A DNA stretch of 20,446 nucleotides from an uncultured Clostridia bacterium (GTDB taxonomy: Bacteria > Bacillota > Clostridia > Oscillospirales > CAG-272). The stretch covers positions 1 through 20,446 of the forward strand of contig CALEJO010000115.1 of the NCBI GenBank assembly GCA_937898155.1. Reading direction: 5' to 3'. Positions 14,685 through 20,446 of this stretch are shown in pieces. Made by a program: the position numbers and the translations under genes. How positions within the stretch are numbered: the stretch's first letter is position 1; each line of letters opens with the position of its first letter. A model generated the notes under the pieces. That model ran no database searches. It saw only the letters and a program-made list of their open reading frames with translations, and had not been told where the DNA came from.

Positions 14685-14951
14685 TTATTTTGCTTTTTCG
14701 ATGATTTCCACGAGGCGCCATCTCTTGTCTTTCGAAAGGGGTCTCGTTTCCATGATCATGACTTTATCGCCGATATTGCACTCGTTGTTTTCATCGTGTG
14801 CTTTGAATTTGACCGTTCTCTTCAAAACTTTGCCGTAAACGGGATGCTTGACGCTGTCCTCGATCGCCACGACGATGGTTTTGTCCATTTTGTTGCTGAC
14901 GACCTTGCCGACTCTCGTTTTTCTGAGGTTTCTTTCTACTGCTTCACTCAT
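14685..14951 (-). CDS. rpsQ: 30S ribosomal protein S17
   Basis: The 88-residue OB-fold protein binds 16S rRNA early in 30S assembly. RKTRVGKVVSNKMDKTIVVA, HPVYGKVLKRTVKFKAHDEN and the signature GDKVMIMETRPLSKDKRWRL are all present. GGAG precedes the ATG. It follows rpmC by 24 nt, as usual in the S10 block. Confidence 0.98.
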   Translation of the reverse strand: MSEAVERNLRKTRVGKVVSNKMDKTIVVAIEDSVKHPVYGKVLKRTVKFKAHDENNECNIGDKVMIMETRPLSKDKRWRLVEIIEKAK

Positions 14952-14975
14952 GACTCATACTCCTCTCTATGACGC

Positions 14976-15167
14976 TTATTCCGCGTCCTTCTCGCGAAGG
15001 ACCGTCATAACTCTTGCGATGTCTTTTTTGACATCGGCGATTTTGTGGGGATTGTCGAGCTGATTGATCTCATTCTGGAAGCGAAGCTTGAAAAGGTCAC
15101 TCTTCAATTCTTTGAGCTTGGAGGTGAGTTCAGCGGAAGTCATATTTTTCAATTCGGTAGCTTTCAC
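14976..15167 (-). CDS. rpmC: 50S ribosomal protein L29
   Basis: The 63-residue product is a helical hairpin at the tunnel exit, near the docking site for signal recognition particle and trigger factor. It begins (GTG at 15167) MKATELKNMTSAELTSKLKE and continues LKSDLFKLRFQNEINQLDNP, then HKIADVKKDIARVMTVLREK, matching the family. GAGG lies about 10 nt before the start, inside the end of rplP. The gap to rplP is only 4 nt, so translation is probably coupled. Confidence 0.97.
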   Translation of the reverse strand: MKATELKNMTSAELTSKLKELKSDLFKLRFQNEINQLDNPHKIADVKKDIARVMTVLREKDAE

Positions 15168-15171
15168 TGTT

Positions 15172-15594
15172 TTATGCCTCCTCTTCTACTTCTTTTTTCA
15201 CGAATTTGCATTTGATCGGGAGCTTATTGGAAGCGAGACGCATTGCCTCTTTTGCTTCCTCTTCCGTCACGCCGTCCATCTCGAACATCACTCTGCCCGG
15301 TTTCACAACCGCGACCCAGTATTCGGGAGAACCTTTACCGGAACCCATTCGGGTTTCAGCCGGCTTCTCGGTGATCGGCTTATCGGGGAAGATTTTGATC
15401 CAAACCTGACCGCCACGCTTGATATAACGCGTCATAGCGATACGGGCTGCTTCGATCTGGTTGCTAGTGATCCATGCGGGCTCCGTTGCCACCAGGCCGA
15501 AGGAACCGTAAGTCACCGTATTGCCTCTCATGGCTTTTCCTTTGAGGCGGCCGCGCTGCACGCGACGATATTTAACTCTCTTTGGCAACAGCAT
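15172..15594 (-). CDS. rplP: 50S ribosomal protein L16
   Basis: The 140-residue product helps to shape the A site of the 50S and begins MLLPKRVKYRRVQRGRLKGK at ATG 15594, with GGAGG 5 nt upstream. A longer open frame reaches 15750 but lies over rpsC and has no support. The segments GSFGLVATEPAWITSNQIEA, GGQVWIKIFPDKPITEKPAE and GKGSPEYWVAVVKPGRVMFE are the L16 signatures. The last 23 nt of rpsC overlap its start, so the two genes are probably translationally coupled. Confidence 0.98.
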   Translation of the reverse strand: MLLPKRVKYRRVQRGRLKGKAMRGNTVTYGSFGLVATEPAWITSNQIEAARIAMTRYIKRGGQVWIKIFPDKPITEKPAETRMGSGKGSPEYWVAVVKPGRVMFEMDGVTEEEAKEAMRLASNKLPIKCKFVKKEVEEEA

Positions 15595-16393
15595 TTCTTC
15601 TTCCTCCTTCTCTGGGTTGTCTGGAAGCGTAAGCGCCGCCCTGTCTCGGAGCGCCGGAACGATTGCCGCCGCGACGGTCGCCATCTCTGCGATCGCGTCT
15701 GTCGCCGCGTCTGTCACCGCGTCTGTCTGCGGGAGCCGGAACATCCACAACGGAGCCGGTTCTGCCGGAGAGCACTTCGCCTTTATAGATCCAAACCTTT
15801 ACGCCGATTTTACCGTAGGTCGTGTTTGCTTCCCAAAAGCCGTAGTCGATGTCGGCTCTGAGCGTCTGAAGCGGGATGGTTCCCTCGTGATAATGCTCGC
15901 TTCTCGCGATTTCGGCACCGCCGAGACGACCGCTCAGGGAAATCTTGATACCCTTTGCGCCGAGGCGCATCGTTCTGCCGATCGCCTGCTTCATCGCACG
16001 ACGGAACGCAACTCTCTTTTCGAGCTGTTCCGAAATGGATTCCGCGACGAGCTGCGCGTTCATGTCGGGGCTCTTGATCTCAACGACGTTGACGTTGACC
16101 GGCTTGCCCGCGATCTTTTCGAGGGAAGCGCGGAGCTTGTCGATTTCGGAGCCGCCGCGGCCGATGACCACACCGGGTTTCGCGCAGTGGATGACAACCT
16201 TGACGCCTGCCGCATTCCGCTCGATTTCGACGGCGGGAATGCCTGCGGGTTTCAGTTTGTCTTTCAGATATTTTCTGATTTTGTAGTCGGAAACGAGCGT
16301 ATCGCCGAACTCTTGATCATTCGCGAACCATCTCGAATCCCAATCTTTGATGACACCGACACGGAGACCGTGCGGGTTAACTTTCTGACCCAT
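15572..16393 (-). CDS. rpsC: 30S ribosomal protein S3 with a charged C-terminal extension
   Basis: The 273-residue product lines the mRNA entry tunnel. It has the normal S3 core to about residue 210: MGQKVNPHGLRVGVIKDWDS, the KH motif GVVIGRGGSEIDKL (74-87), LEKRVAFRRAMKQAIGRTMR, and GKIGVKVWIYKGEVL. About 60 extra residues follow, built mainly from Arg, Gly and Asp (for example ADRRGDRRGDRRDRRDGDRR, then GGNRSGAPRQGG). Part of this comes from a 12-nt tandem repeat (15692-15727). The tail is longer than in typical S3 of about 210-230 residues. Its last 23 nt overlap rplP. GGGAGG precedes the ATG. Confidence 0.98.
   Translation of the reverse strand: MGQKVNPHGLRVGVIKDWDSRWFANDQEFGDTLVSDYKIRKYLKDKLKPAGIPAVEIERNAAGVKVVIHCAKPGVVIGRGGSEIDKLRASLEKIAGKPVNVNVVEIKSPDMNAQLVAESISEQLEKRVAFRRAMKQAIGRTMRLGAKGIKISLSGRLGGAEIARSEHYHEGTIPLQTLRADIDYGFWEANTTYGKIGVKVWIYKGEVLSGRTGSVVDVPAPADRRGDRRGDRRDRRDGDRRGGNRSGAPRQGGAYASRQPREGGRRNAVAKES
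15692..15727 (-). repeat. 12-nt tandem repeat inside rpsC
   Basis: Three consecutive 12-nt units, GACAGACGCGGT, GACAGACGCGGC and GACAGACGCGAT on the minus strand, encode D-R-R-G or D-R-R-D blocks in the S3 C-terminal extension. The copies differ only at their last two bases, which suggests recent expansion by slippage. Confidence 0.85.
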
Positions 16394-16409
16394 TCTGCTT
16401 ACCTCCCTT

Positions 16410-16748
16410 TCAAACTTCTTTTTCCTTAACGACCAGCGTGACGTGGCTGGTTCTCTTAAGGATTCTGTCAGCGCTGCCCTTTGCGCGCGGCATGATTCTC
16501 TTCAGAGTCGGGCCGGGGCAAACAAAGCATTCGGAAACGTAAAGTTTGCTGACGTCCATGCTGAAATTGTGCTCCGCGTTCGCGATTGCGCTTTTCAGCA
16601 GTTTGACAAGGTATTCACTCGCAGATTTAGGAGTGTTTTTCAAAATTGCCATTGCTGTTCCCGCATCCTTACCTCTGATGAGGTCAAGTACCACCTGTAC
16701 TTTGCGCGGGGATATTCTGGCATATCTGAGATATGCACGTGATTCCAT
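16410..16748 (-). CDS. rplV: 50S ribosomal protein L22
   Basis: The 112-residue product lines the exit tunnel with a long hairpin. I use the ATG at 16748 (MESRAYLRYARISPRKVQVV), 9 nt after GGAGG, rather than the ATG at 16754, which is only 3 nt from it. The signature SPRKVQVVLDLIRGKDAGTA and the hairpin region CPGPTLKRIMPRAKGSADRI are clear, with HVTLVVKEKEV ending the protein. It lies between rpsS and rpsC. Confidence 0.96.
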   Translation of the reverse strand: MESRAYLRYARISPRKVQVVLDLIRGKDAGTAMAILKNTPKSASEYLVKLLKSAIANAEHNFSMDVSKLYVSECFVCPGPTLKRIMPRAKGSADRILKRTSHVTLVVKEKEV

Positions 16749-16780
16749 TTTCATTTTCCTCCCTTCGCATTGGTGCGAGA

Positions 16781-17062
16781 TTAGTTGCCGTTGTTGGATG
16801 TCTTGGTGCCTGCGTGGCCACGGAACGTTCTCGTGGGCGCGAATTCACCGAGTCTGTGGCCGACCATGTCCTCGGTCACATAAACCGGAACGTGCTTTCT
16901 GCCATCATGAACCGCGATCGTATGTCCGACAAATTCGGGGAATATGACGGAAGCACGCGACCAGGTCTTCAATACCTTCTTTTCGCCCTTTTCGTTCATA
17001 GCGCAAACTCTGGAATAGAGCTTCTCTTCGACGAAAGGTCCTTTTTTAAGGCTTCTGCTCAT
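16781..17062 (-). CDS. rpsS: 30S ribosomal protein S19
   Basis: The 93-residue product sits in the 30S head and interacts with S13. MSRSLKKGPFVEEKLYSRVC is the start, and TWSRASVIFPEFVGHTIAVH, then DGRKHVPVYVTEDMVGHRLG and EFAPTRTFRGHAG, are the conserved parts. GGAGG precedes the ATG. It follows rplB by 15 nt and precedes rplV by 26 nt. Confidence 0.98.
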   Translation of the reverse strand: MSRSLKKGPFVEEKLYSRVCAMNEKGEKKVLKTWSRASVIFPEFVGHTIAVHDGRKHVPVYVTEDMVGHRLGEFAPTRTFRGHAGTKTSNNGN

Positions 17063-17077
17063 TGTTCTGCTTCCTCC

Positions 17078-17911
17078 TTATTTACCGTTTCTGTGTTTTA
17101 CGATGAACTGTTCGGTTCTCGACTTCTTGTTTCTCGTCTTATAGCCGTGCGTGGGCTTGCCCCAAGGCGTCACGGGAGAAGGACGACCGATCGGGGCACG
17201 ACCTTCACCACCACCGTGCGGGTGGTCGCAGGGGTTCATCACGGAACCACGGACCGTAGGACGAATGCCGAGGTGACGCGTCTTGCCGGCTTTGCCGAGC
17301 TTCACGTTCTCGTGCTCAAGGTTGGAAACCTGACCGATGGTTGCGCGGCAGTCCAGGCGAACGAGGCGAACTTCACCGGAAGGAAGTCTGACCTGCGCCA
17401 TGCCGTTCTCTTTCGCCATCAGCTGAGCCGCGGAGCCCGCCGAGCGGACGAGCTGACCGCCCTTGCCGGGATACAGCTCGATGTTGTAGATCATCGTGCC
17501 GACCGGGACGTTCGCGATCGGAAGCGTGTTGCCGGGTTTGATATCGGCGTTAGCACCCGCGTAAACCTTGTCGCCGTCCGTCAGACCGACGGGAGCGATC
17601 ATATACTTCTTGGTGCCGTCTTCATATTGAAGCAGTGCGATATACGCGGTGCGGTTCGGATCGTATTCGATGCCGACGACGGTCGCCGCGCTATCCGTGA
17701 AGTCACGCTTGAAATCGACGATTCTGTATTTCTGTCTGTTGCCGCCGCCTTTGTGACGGACGGTGATTCTGCCGTAGCTGTTTCTACCGGCATTTTTCTT
17801 CTTCACCGTGACGAGACTCTTTTCGGGAGAGAACTTCGTGATTTCCGCGAAGTCCGGCACCGTCATATCGCGTCTCGCGTTGGTGGTGGGTTTATACTTA
17901 ATCGTAGCCAT
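17078..17911 (-). CDS. rplB: 50S ribosomal protein L2
   Basis: The 277-residue product is required for subunit joining and peptidyl-transferase activity. It begins MATIKYKPTTNARRDMTVPD, has GRNSYGRITVRHKGGGNRQK and GTMIYNIELYPGKGGQLVRS. The functionally essential loop PCDHPHGGGEGRAPIGRPSP contains the conserved His and Gly residues. It ends KTRNKKSRTEQFIVKHRNGK. Length is normal. It lies 17 nt after rplW, with GGAGG before the ATG. Confidence 0.98.
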   Translation of the reverse strand: MATIKYKPTTNARRDMTVPDFAEITKFSPEKSLVTVKKKNAGRNSYGRITVRHKGGGNRQKYRIVDFKRDFTDSAATVVGIEYDPNRTAYIALLQYEDGTKKYMIAPVGLTDGDKVYAGANADIKPGNTLPIANVPVGTMIYNIELYPGKGGQLVRSAGSAAQLMAKENGMAQVRLPSGEVRLVRLDCRATIGQVSNLEHENVKLGKAGKTRHLGIRPTVRGSVMNPCDHPHGGGEGRAPIGRPSPVTPWGKPTHGYKTRNKKSRTEQFIVKHRNGK

Positions 17912-17928
17912 TCTCTTATGCCTCCTTA

Positions 17929-18222
17929 TCAGATCATACCATCAAAGAATTCGATGGTCTTGGAGTCTGCGGTGAGAGTCACGATGGCTTTCTTCCACGC
18001 CTTCGTGTATCCGGCATGCACGCCGAGTCTCTTGGGCTTTCTCTTCATGTTGATGGTGTTGACTTTCGCAACCTTCACGCCGAACGCCTCTTCGACCGCA
18101 CCCGCGATCTCGGACTTCGTCGCGTCCTTCAGGACTTCGAAGGTATAGCACTTTGTCTGGGTGGCTGCAAGGCTCTTCTCCGTGACAACGGGGCGAACGA
18201 TAATATCGTGAGCGAACTTCAT
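17929..18222 (-). CDS. rplW: 50S ribosomal protein L23
   Basis: The 97-residue product forms the docking site at the tunnel exit. MKFAHDIIVRPVVTEKSLAA is the start, followed by YTFEVLKDATKSEIAGAVEE, the conserved AFGVKVAKVNTINMKRKPKR and GYTKAWKKAIVTLTADSKTI. Its ATG overlaps the stop of rplD by one base (TAATG), a strong sign of translational coupling. GGAGG lies 10 nt before the ATG, within rplD. Confidence 0.98.
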   Translation of the reverse strand: MKFAHDIIVRPVVTEKSLAATQTKCYTFEVLKDATKSEIAGAVEEAFGVKVAKVNTINMKRKPKRLGVHAGYTKAWKKAIVTLTADSKTIEFFDGMI

Positions 18223-18845
18223 TATGCATACACCTCCATCATTTTTTCTGCGGCCGCCTTTGCCACGACGAACTTGTCGCAGTTCAGGATGTCATACACG
18301 TTGAGCGTATTGACGTATGCGACCTTCACGCCGGCGATGTTGCCGAGACTGCGAACGACCATTTCGTCTTTCTCTGCGAGGACGACGAGCGTCTTGCCGC
18401 AGGCACCGATCGCGTTCAGCATCGTAGCCATTGCTTTGGTTTTGTATTCCGTCGCGGTGATTGCGTCCACGACGATCATTTCTTCACCGGCGACCTTCGC
18501 GGAGAGAGCGCCCTTCATGGCAAGGCGTTTCACCTTCTTGTTCAGGTCGACGTGATAGCTTCTGGGCTTCGGACCGAGTGCGATACCGCCGTGCGTCCAC
18601 TGAGGAGCGCGGGTGGAACCCTGTCTTGCTCTGCCGGTGCCCTTTTGTCTCCACGGCTTTTTACCGCCGCCGGAAACTTCGGTTCTGGTAAGTGTGGATT
18701 GCGTTCCCTGTCTCTGATTGAGAAGATACGCTCTGACTGCGGCGTGAAGGACAGCGGTGTTGACCGTGACGGCGAATACGGAATCCGCAAGTTCGATCGT
18801 CCCGACTTCTTTGCCGGTCATGTCTAAAACTTTCATGTTAGGCAT
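18222..18845 (-). CDS. rplD: 50S ribosomal protein L4
   Basis: The 207-residue product lines the exit tunnel. It begins MPNMKVLDMTGKEVGTIELA and carries the extended tunnel loop VSGGGKKPWRQKGTGRARQG with STRAPQWTHGGIALGPKPRSY. In E. coli L4 is the autogenous repressor of the S10 operon, acting by attenuation and translation in the leader; a leader with an intrinsic terminator is present upstream of rpsJ here, although its homology is not shown. GGAGG is 8 nt before the ATG. The stop overlaps rplW. Confidence 0.98.
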   Translation of the reverse strand: MPNMKVLDMTGKEVGTIELADSVFAVTVNTAVLHAAVRAYLLNQRQGTQSTLTRTEVSGGGKKPWRQKGTGRARQGSTRAPQWTHGGIALGPKPRSYHVDLNKKVKRLAMKGALSAKVAGEEMIVVDAITATEYKTKAMATMLNAIGACGKTLVVLAEKDEMVVRSLGNIAGVKVAYVNTLNVYDILNCDKFVVAKAAAEKMMEVYA

Positions 18846-18861
18846 CGTCTATTCCTCCTTC

Positions 18862-19494
18862 TCAAGCTTTCACCGTGTTGCGAATGAACACGATGCCGCC
18901 CTTGGCACCCGGAATGGCGCCCTTCACGGCGATAAGATTCTTCTCAGCATCGACTTTCACAACGTCGAGGTTGAGAACGGTCACCTGCTCGTTTCCGTAT
19001 TGACCTGCCATCTTCTTGTTTTTGAAGATGCGGGACGGAGAGGAGTTCGCGCCCATGGAACCGGGCTGACGATGGACAGGGCCGACACCGTGCGTCATAC
19101 GGAGCTTGTGGCAACCCCATCTCTTGATGACGCCGGAATAGCCGTGACCTTTGGAAATACCGGTCACATCGACTCTGTCTCCCGCGACGAACGTGTCTGC
19201 GGAGATCACGTCGCCGACGTTCATGTCGGCAGCGTTATCCAAACGGAATTCTTTCAGATGTTTTTTGAGTGCGACACCCGCTTTTGCGAAATGTCCTTTT
19301 TCCGCTTTGTTCAGTTTTCTCTCGACGATGTCTTCAAAGCCGAGCTGAACGCTGTCGTAGCCGTCGGTTTCGACGGTCTTTTTCTGCGCGACCACGCAAG
19401 GTCCCGCTTCGATAATCGTGACCGGGATCACATTACCGACTTCGTCGAAGATCTGCGTCATGCCGATCTTCTTTCCAATGATACCCTTTTTCAT
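18862..19494 (-). CDS. rplC: 50S ribosomal protein L3
   Basis: The 210-residue product reaches towards the peptidyl-transferase centre. The core is normal: MKKGIIGKKIGMTQIFDEVG, VTIIEAGPCVVAQKKTVETD and GYDSVQLGF. The central loop reads GISKGHGYSGVIKRWGCHKL, then RMTHGVGPVHRQPGSMGANS and SPSRIFKNKKMAGQYGNEQV. This WGCH...GPVHR...SSPSRIF version is the form I associate with several Clostridia lineages rather than the E. coli form. GGAGG is 7 nt before the ATG. A structured 141-nt gap precedes the gene. Confidence 0.97.
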   Translation of the reverse strand: MKKGIIGKKIGMTQIFDEVGNVIPVTIIEAGPCVVAQKKTVETDGYDSVQLGFEDIVERKLNKAEKGHFAKAGVALKKHLKEFRLDNAADMNVGDVISADTFVAGDRVDVTGISKGHGYSGVIKRWGCHKLRMTHGVGPVHRQPGSMGANSSPSRIFKNKKMAGQYGNEQVTVLNLDVVKVDAEKNLIAVKGAIPGAKGGIVFIRNTVKA

Positions 19495-19635
19495 TTTGTA
19501 TCCTCCTAATAAGGTTATTGGTTGACCACCGCCGATGGCGGGCGGGTCAACTTGACCAACCGGATCATACGCGGAAGTAGGATTTTAATTCCCGCACATG
19601 CCTTGGCGAAAGCGAAATCTTCCTAAAATTATATA
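19495..19635 (-). promoter_or_regulatory. rpsJ-rplC gap with alternative hairpins
   Basis: The 141-nt gap is much longer than the 0-30 nt typical of this block. On the minus strand GTTGACC (19551-19545) pairs with GGTCAAC (19527-19521) around an inner CCGCC-ATC-GGCGG stem. The same GTTGACC can instead pair with GGTCAA just upstream (19556-19551), so the two structures compete. The main hairpin ends about 14 nt before the rplC ribosome binding site. A TATAAT (19633-19628) occurs but no matching -35 box. Confidence 0.5.
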
Positions 19636-19947
19636 TTAGAGTTTGATTTCGATTTCGACGCCGGCCGGAAGTTCGAGCGTCGTCAGCGCTTCGATGGTTT
19701 TCTGCGACGGTTTGATCACGTCGATCAGTCTTTTGTGAGTTCTGTATTCAAACTGTTCACGGCTGTCTTTGTATTTGTGAACCGCGCGAAGGATCGTGAT
19801 GATCTCCTTTTCCGTGGGAAGCGGAATAGGACCGGAAACGGTTGCGCCGTTTCTCTTTGCGGTTTCCACAATCTTTTCTGCTGCCGCGTCGATCAGGGTG
19901 TGATCGTAGCTTTTCAGTCTGATTCTGATTTTTTCACTAACTGCCAC
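19636..19947 (-). CDS. rpsJ: 30S ribosomal protein S10
   Basis: The 103-residue product belongs to the 30S head and, as NusE, to transcription antitermination complexes. It starts with GTG (19947), 9 nt after GGAGG, and reads MAVSEKIRIRLKSYDHTLID, GATVSGPIPLPTEKEIITIL and RAVHKYKDSREQFEYRTHKR-LIDVIKPS. It is the first gene of the run, behind a leader of about 290 nt and a strong promoter. tuf and fusA, which often lie upstream of rpsJ, are not in this window. Confidence 0.98.
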   Translation of the reverse strand: MAVSEKIRIRLKSYDHTLIDAAAEKIVETAKRNGATVSGPIPLPTEKEIITILRAVHKYKDSREQFEYRTHKRLIDVIKPSQKTIEALTTLELPAGVEIEIKL

Positions 19948-19971
19948 TTGATTTTGCCTCCTTAAATTATT

Positions 19972-20016
19972 TTAGTTCGGCGGTCGATGAGCGCGCACGC
20001 AAGCCGCGATCATCAC
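19972..20016 (-). CDS. Possible leader peptide upstream of rpsJ
   Basis: GGAGGAG (20030-20024) stands 7 nt before GTG 20016 and 10 nt before ATG 20013. The frame reads MIAACVRAHRPPN from the ATG and stops with TAA at 19974-19972, 14 nt before the rpsJ ribosome binding site. The ribosome binding site is as good as those of true genes, and the adjacent prolines at the end could slow ribosomes. It may alternatively be a chance frame in a structured leader. Confidence 0.3.
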   Translation of the reverse strand: MMIAACVRAHRPPN

Positions 20017-20061
20017 GCAACGTCTCCTCCCACCCTGTCGGGTGTTTCCTCTCACCCGAAT

Positions 20062-20081
20062 AAAAAGCCGGTCTGACCGGC
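20062..20081 (-). terminator. Intrinsic terminator inside the S10 leader
   Basis: On the minus strand GCCGGTC and GACCGGC (20081-20067, one base between, physically a GCCGG/CCGGC stem with loop TCAGA) are followed at once by TTTTT (20066-20062) and ATT. It lies about 155 nt after the transcript start and 115 nt before rpsJ, the position expected for an attenuator. Confidence 0.75.
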
Positions 20082-20243
20082 ACAAATGCACTTTCCTTTT
20101 GAGCGGACTGACGCCGCACGCGGCGCAGTATCCGAAAATGCACGGTGGTTTGGCGACGTTGTCGCCCGTTTATCGGACATACTCAGCGGAAATTCCCTGC
20201 CAAAGGCAGCAACCTCCCGCTTCATCGCATATCAAGCTTTTCT

Positions 20244-20272
20244 ATTTTACACGAAAACGCGCGCAAAGTCAA
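20244..20272 (-). promoter_or_regulatory. SigmaA promoter of the S10 run
   Basis: TTGACT (20272-20267) and TAAAAT (20249-20244) are separated by 17 nt on the minus strand, each one base from consensus. Predicted transcript start is near 20237. It is the only convincing promoter found for the 32-gene run. Confidence 0.9.
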
Positions 20273-20273
20273 T

Positions 20274-20304
20274 ATTTTTCGGGAATTTCTCCCGAAAAAT
20301 TCCC
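20274..20304. repeat. Nested palindromes next to the -35 box
   Basis: ATTTTTCGGGA (20274-20284) and TCCCGAAAAAT (20290-20300) are a perfect 11-bp inverted repeat that ends one base from the -35 box. An overlapping repeat GGGAATTT (20281-20288) and AAATTCCC (20297-20304) uses the same bases in another way. No T-run follows on either strand, so it is not a standard terminator; an operator is possible. Confidence 0.55.
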
Positions 20305-20446
20305 TCCATTTTTATATAGAAATTTTCGCCTTATTTTTGTGCAGTATTCACAAAAATAGAAAATTTTAAAAATTATTTTGTTAATGAGTACAATTCTGTT
20401 AGTAATATTTGTAATCAGAACCTATACTGACACATATATAAATAAA
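20305..20446. other. AT-rich upstream region, no gene seen
   Basis: This stretch is strongly AT-rich. It holds one perfect 10-bp inverted repeat TATTTTTGTG/CACAAAAATA with a 7-nt loop (20332-20358), which could be an atypical terminator of an upstream gene. I see no coding frame with a ribosome binding site on either strand. Confidence 0.5.

Larger units (their letters stand above)
19948..20237 (-). promoter_or_regulatory. Structured leader of the S10 run
   Basis: From the predicted transcript start near 20237 to the rpsJ start the leader contains, in transcript order: CTGCC-TTT-GGCAG (20209-20197), GGCGAC-AAC-GTCGCC (20166-20152), a long stem CGGATACTG... to CAGTCCG around CGCCGC/GCGGCG (20134-20104), the intrinsic terminator (20081-20062), CGGGTG/CACCCG (20058-20039), and a possible leader peptide (20016-19972). 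This suggests control before rpsJ, by attenuation and possibly translation. I cannot assign it to a known leader class from sequence alone. Confidence 0.7.

Noticed and set aside
15595..15750. N-terminal extension of L16 by 52 residues
   Set aside because: The extension is the overlapping frame of the rpsC repeat tail; the ATG at 15594 has a good ribosome binding site and the family start MLLPKRVKYRR.
16733..18148. 471-codon plus-strand frame opposite rpsS, rplB and rplW
   Set aside because: It crosses three well-supported ribosomal genes and is a complementary-frame shadow.
19628..19633. TATAAT after rpsJ as an internal promoter
   Set aside because: The hexamer at the 17-nt spacing is GAAATC, not a -35 box.
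20332..20358. 10-bp AT-rich inverted repeat as a terminator
   Set aside because: The stem is almost pure A/T with a single G/C pair region and no T-run after it; left only as a note in the upstream region.

Overview
The window is a core chromosomal segment of a low-to-mid GC Gram-positive bacterium, most likely a member of the class Clostridia (Bacillota). This is inferred from gene order and protein type, not from a database search. Supporting signs are strong AGGAGG-type ribosome binding sites before almost every gene, the zinc-ribbon type of S14, S4 and L36, a KOW-domain protein between map and infA, and a polymerase I gene followed by a small lipoprotein gene. Coding DNA looks about 50-55% G+C, while spacers and promoters are AT-rich.

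Layout from right to left (the main direction is the minus strand): an AT-rich upstream stretch with palindromes (about 20273-20446), a strong sigmaA promoter (20244-20272), and a leader of about 290 nt with several hairpins, an intrinsic terminator and a possible 13-14-residue leader peptide. Then follows one uninterrupted run of 32 minus-strand genes: the S10 block (rpsJ rplC rplD rplW rplB rpsS rplV rpsC rplP rpmC rpsQ), the spc block (rplN rplX rplE rpsN rpsH rplF rplR rpsE rpmD rplO secY adk map, KOW gene, infA, rpmJ) and the alpha block (rpsM rpsK rpsD rpoA rplQ). It ends at a bidirectional terminator (3822-3859). No convincing internal promoter or terminator was seen inside the run, so it can be read as one long transcription unit that makes ribosomal proteins, the protein-export channel, adenylate kinase, N-terminal Met processing, initiation factor 1 and the RNA polymerase alpha subunit.

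Left of the run lies a short plus-strand island (3421-3821): a near-consensus promoter, tRNA-Thr(GGT) and its terminator, then a small ORF with a very strong ribosome binding site whose frame changes or breaks. Next, on the minus strand, come polA and a small lipoprotein gene that ends at a terminator (217-249). The first 91 bases are the start of a further minus-strand gene that leaves the window.

The gene content is ordinary and I found no defence, mobile or otherwise novel multi-gene system. The points worth a second look are local: the S10 leader with its attenuator-like terminator, two unusually long structured gaps (rpsJ-rplC and rpsN-rpsH), a duplicated tail of rpmD, an Arg/Gly/Asp-rich extension on S3, substitutions at usually conserved IF-1 positions, a terminator that overlaps a ribosome binding site after polA, and the frame-broken small ORF beside tRNA-Thr.
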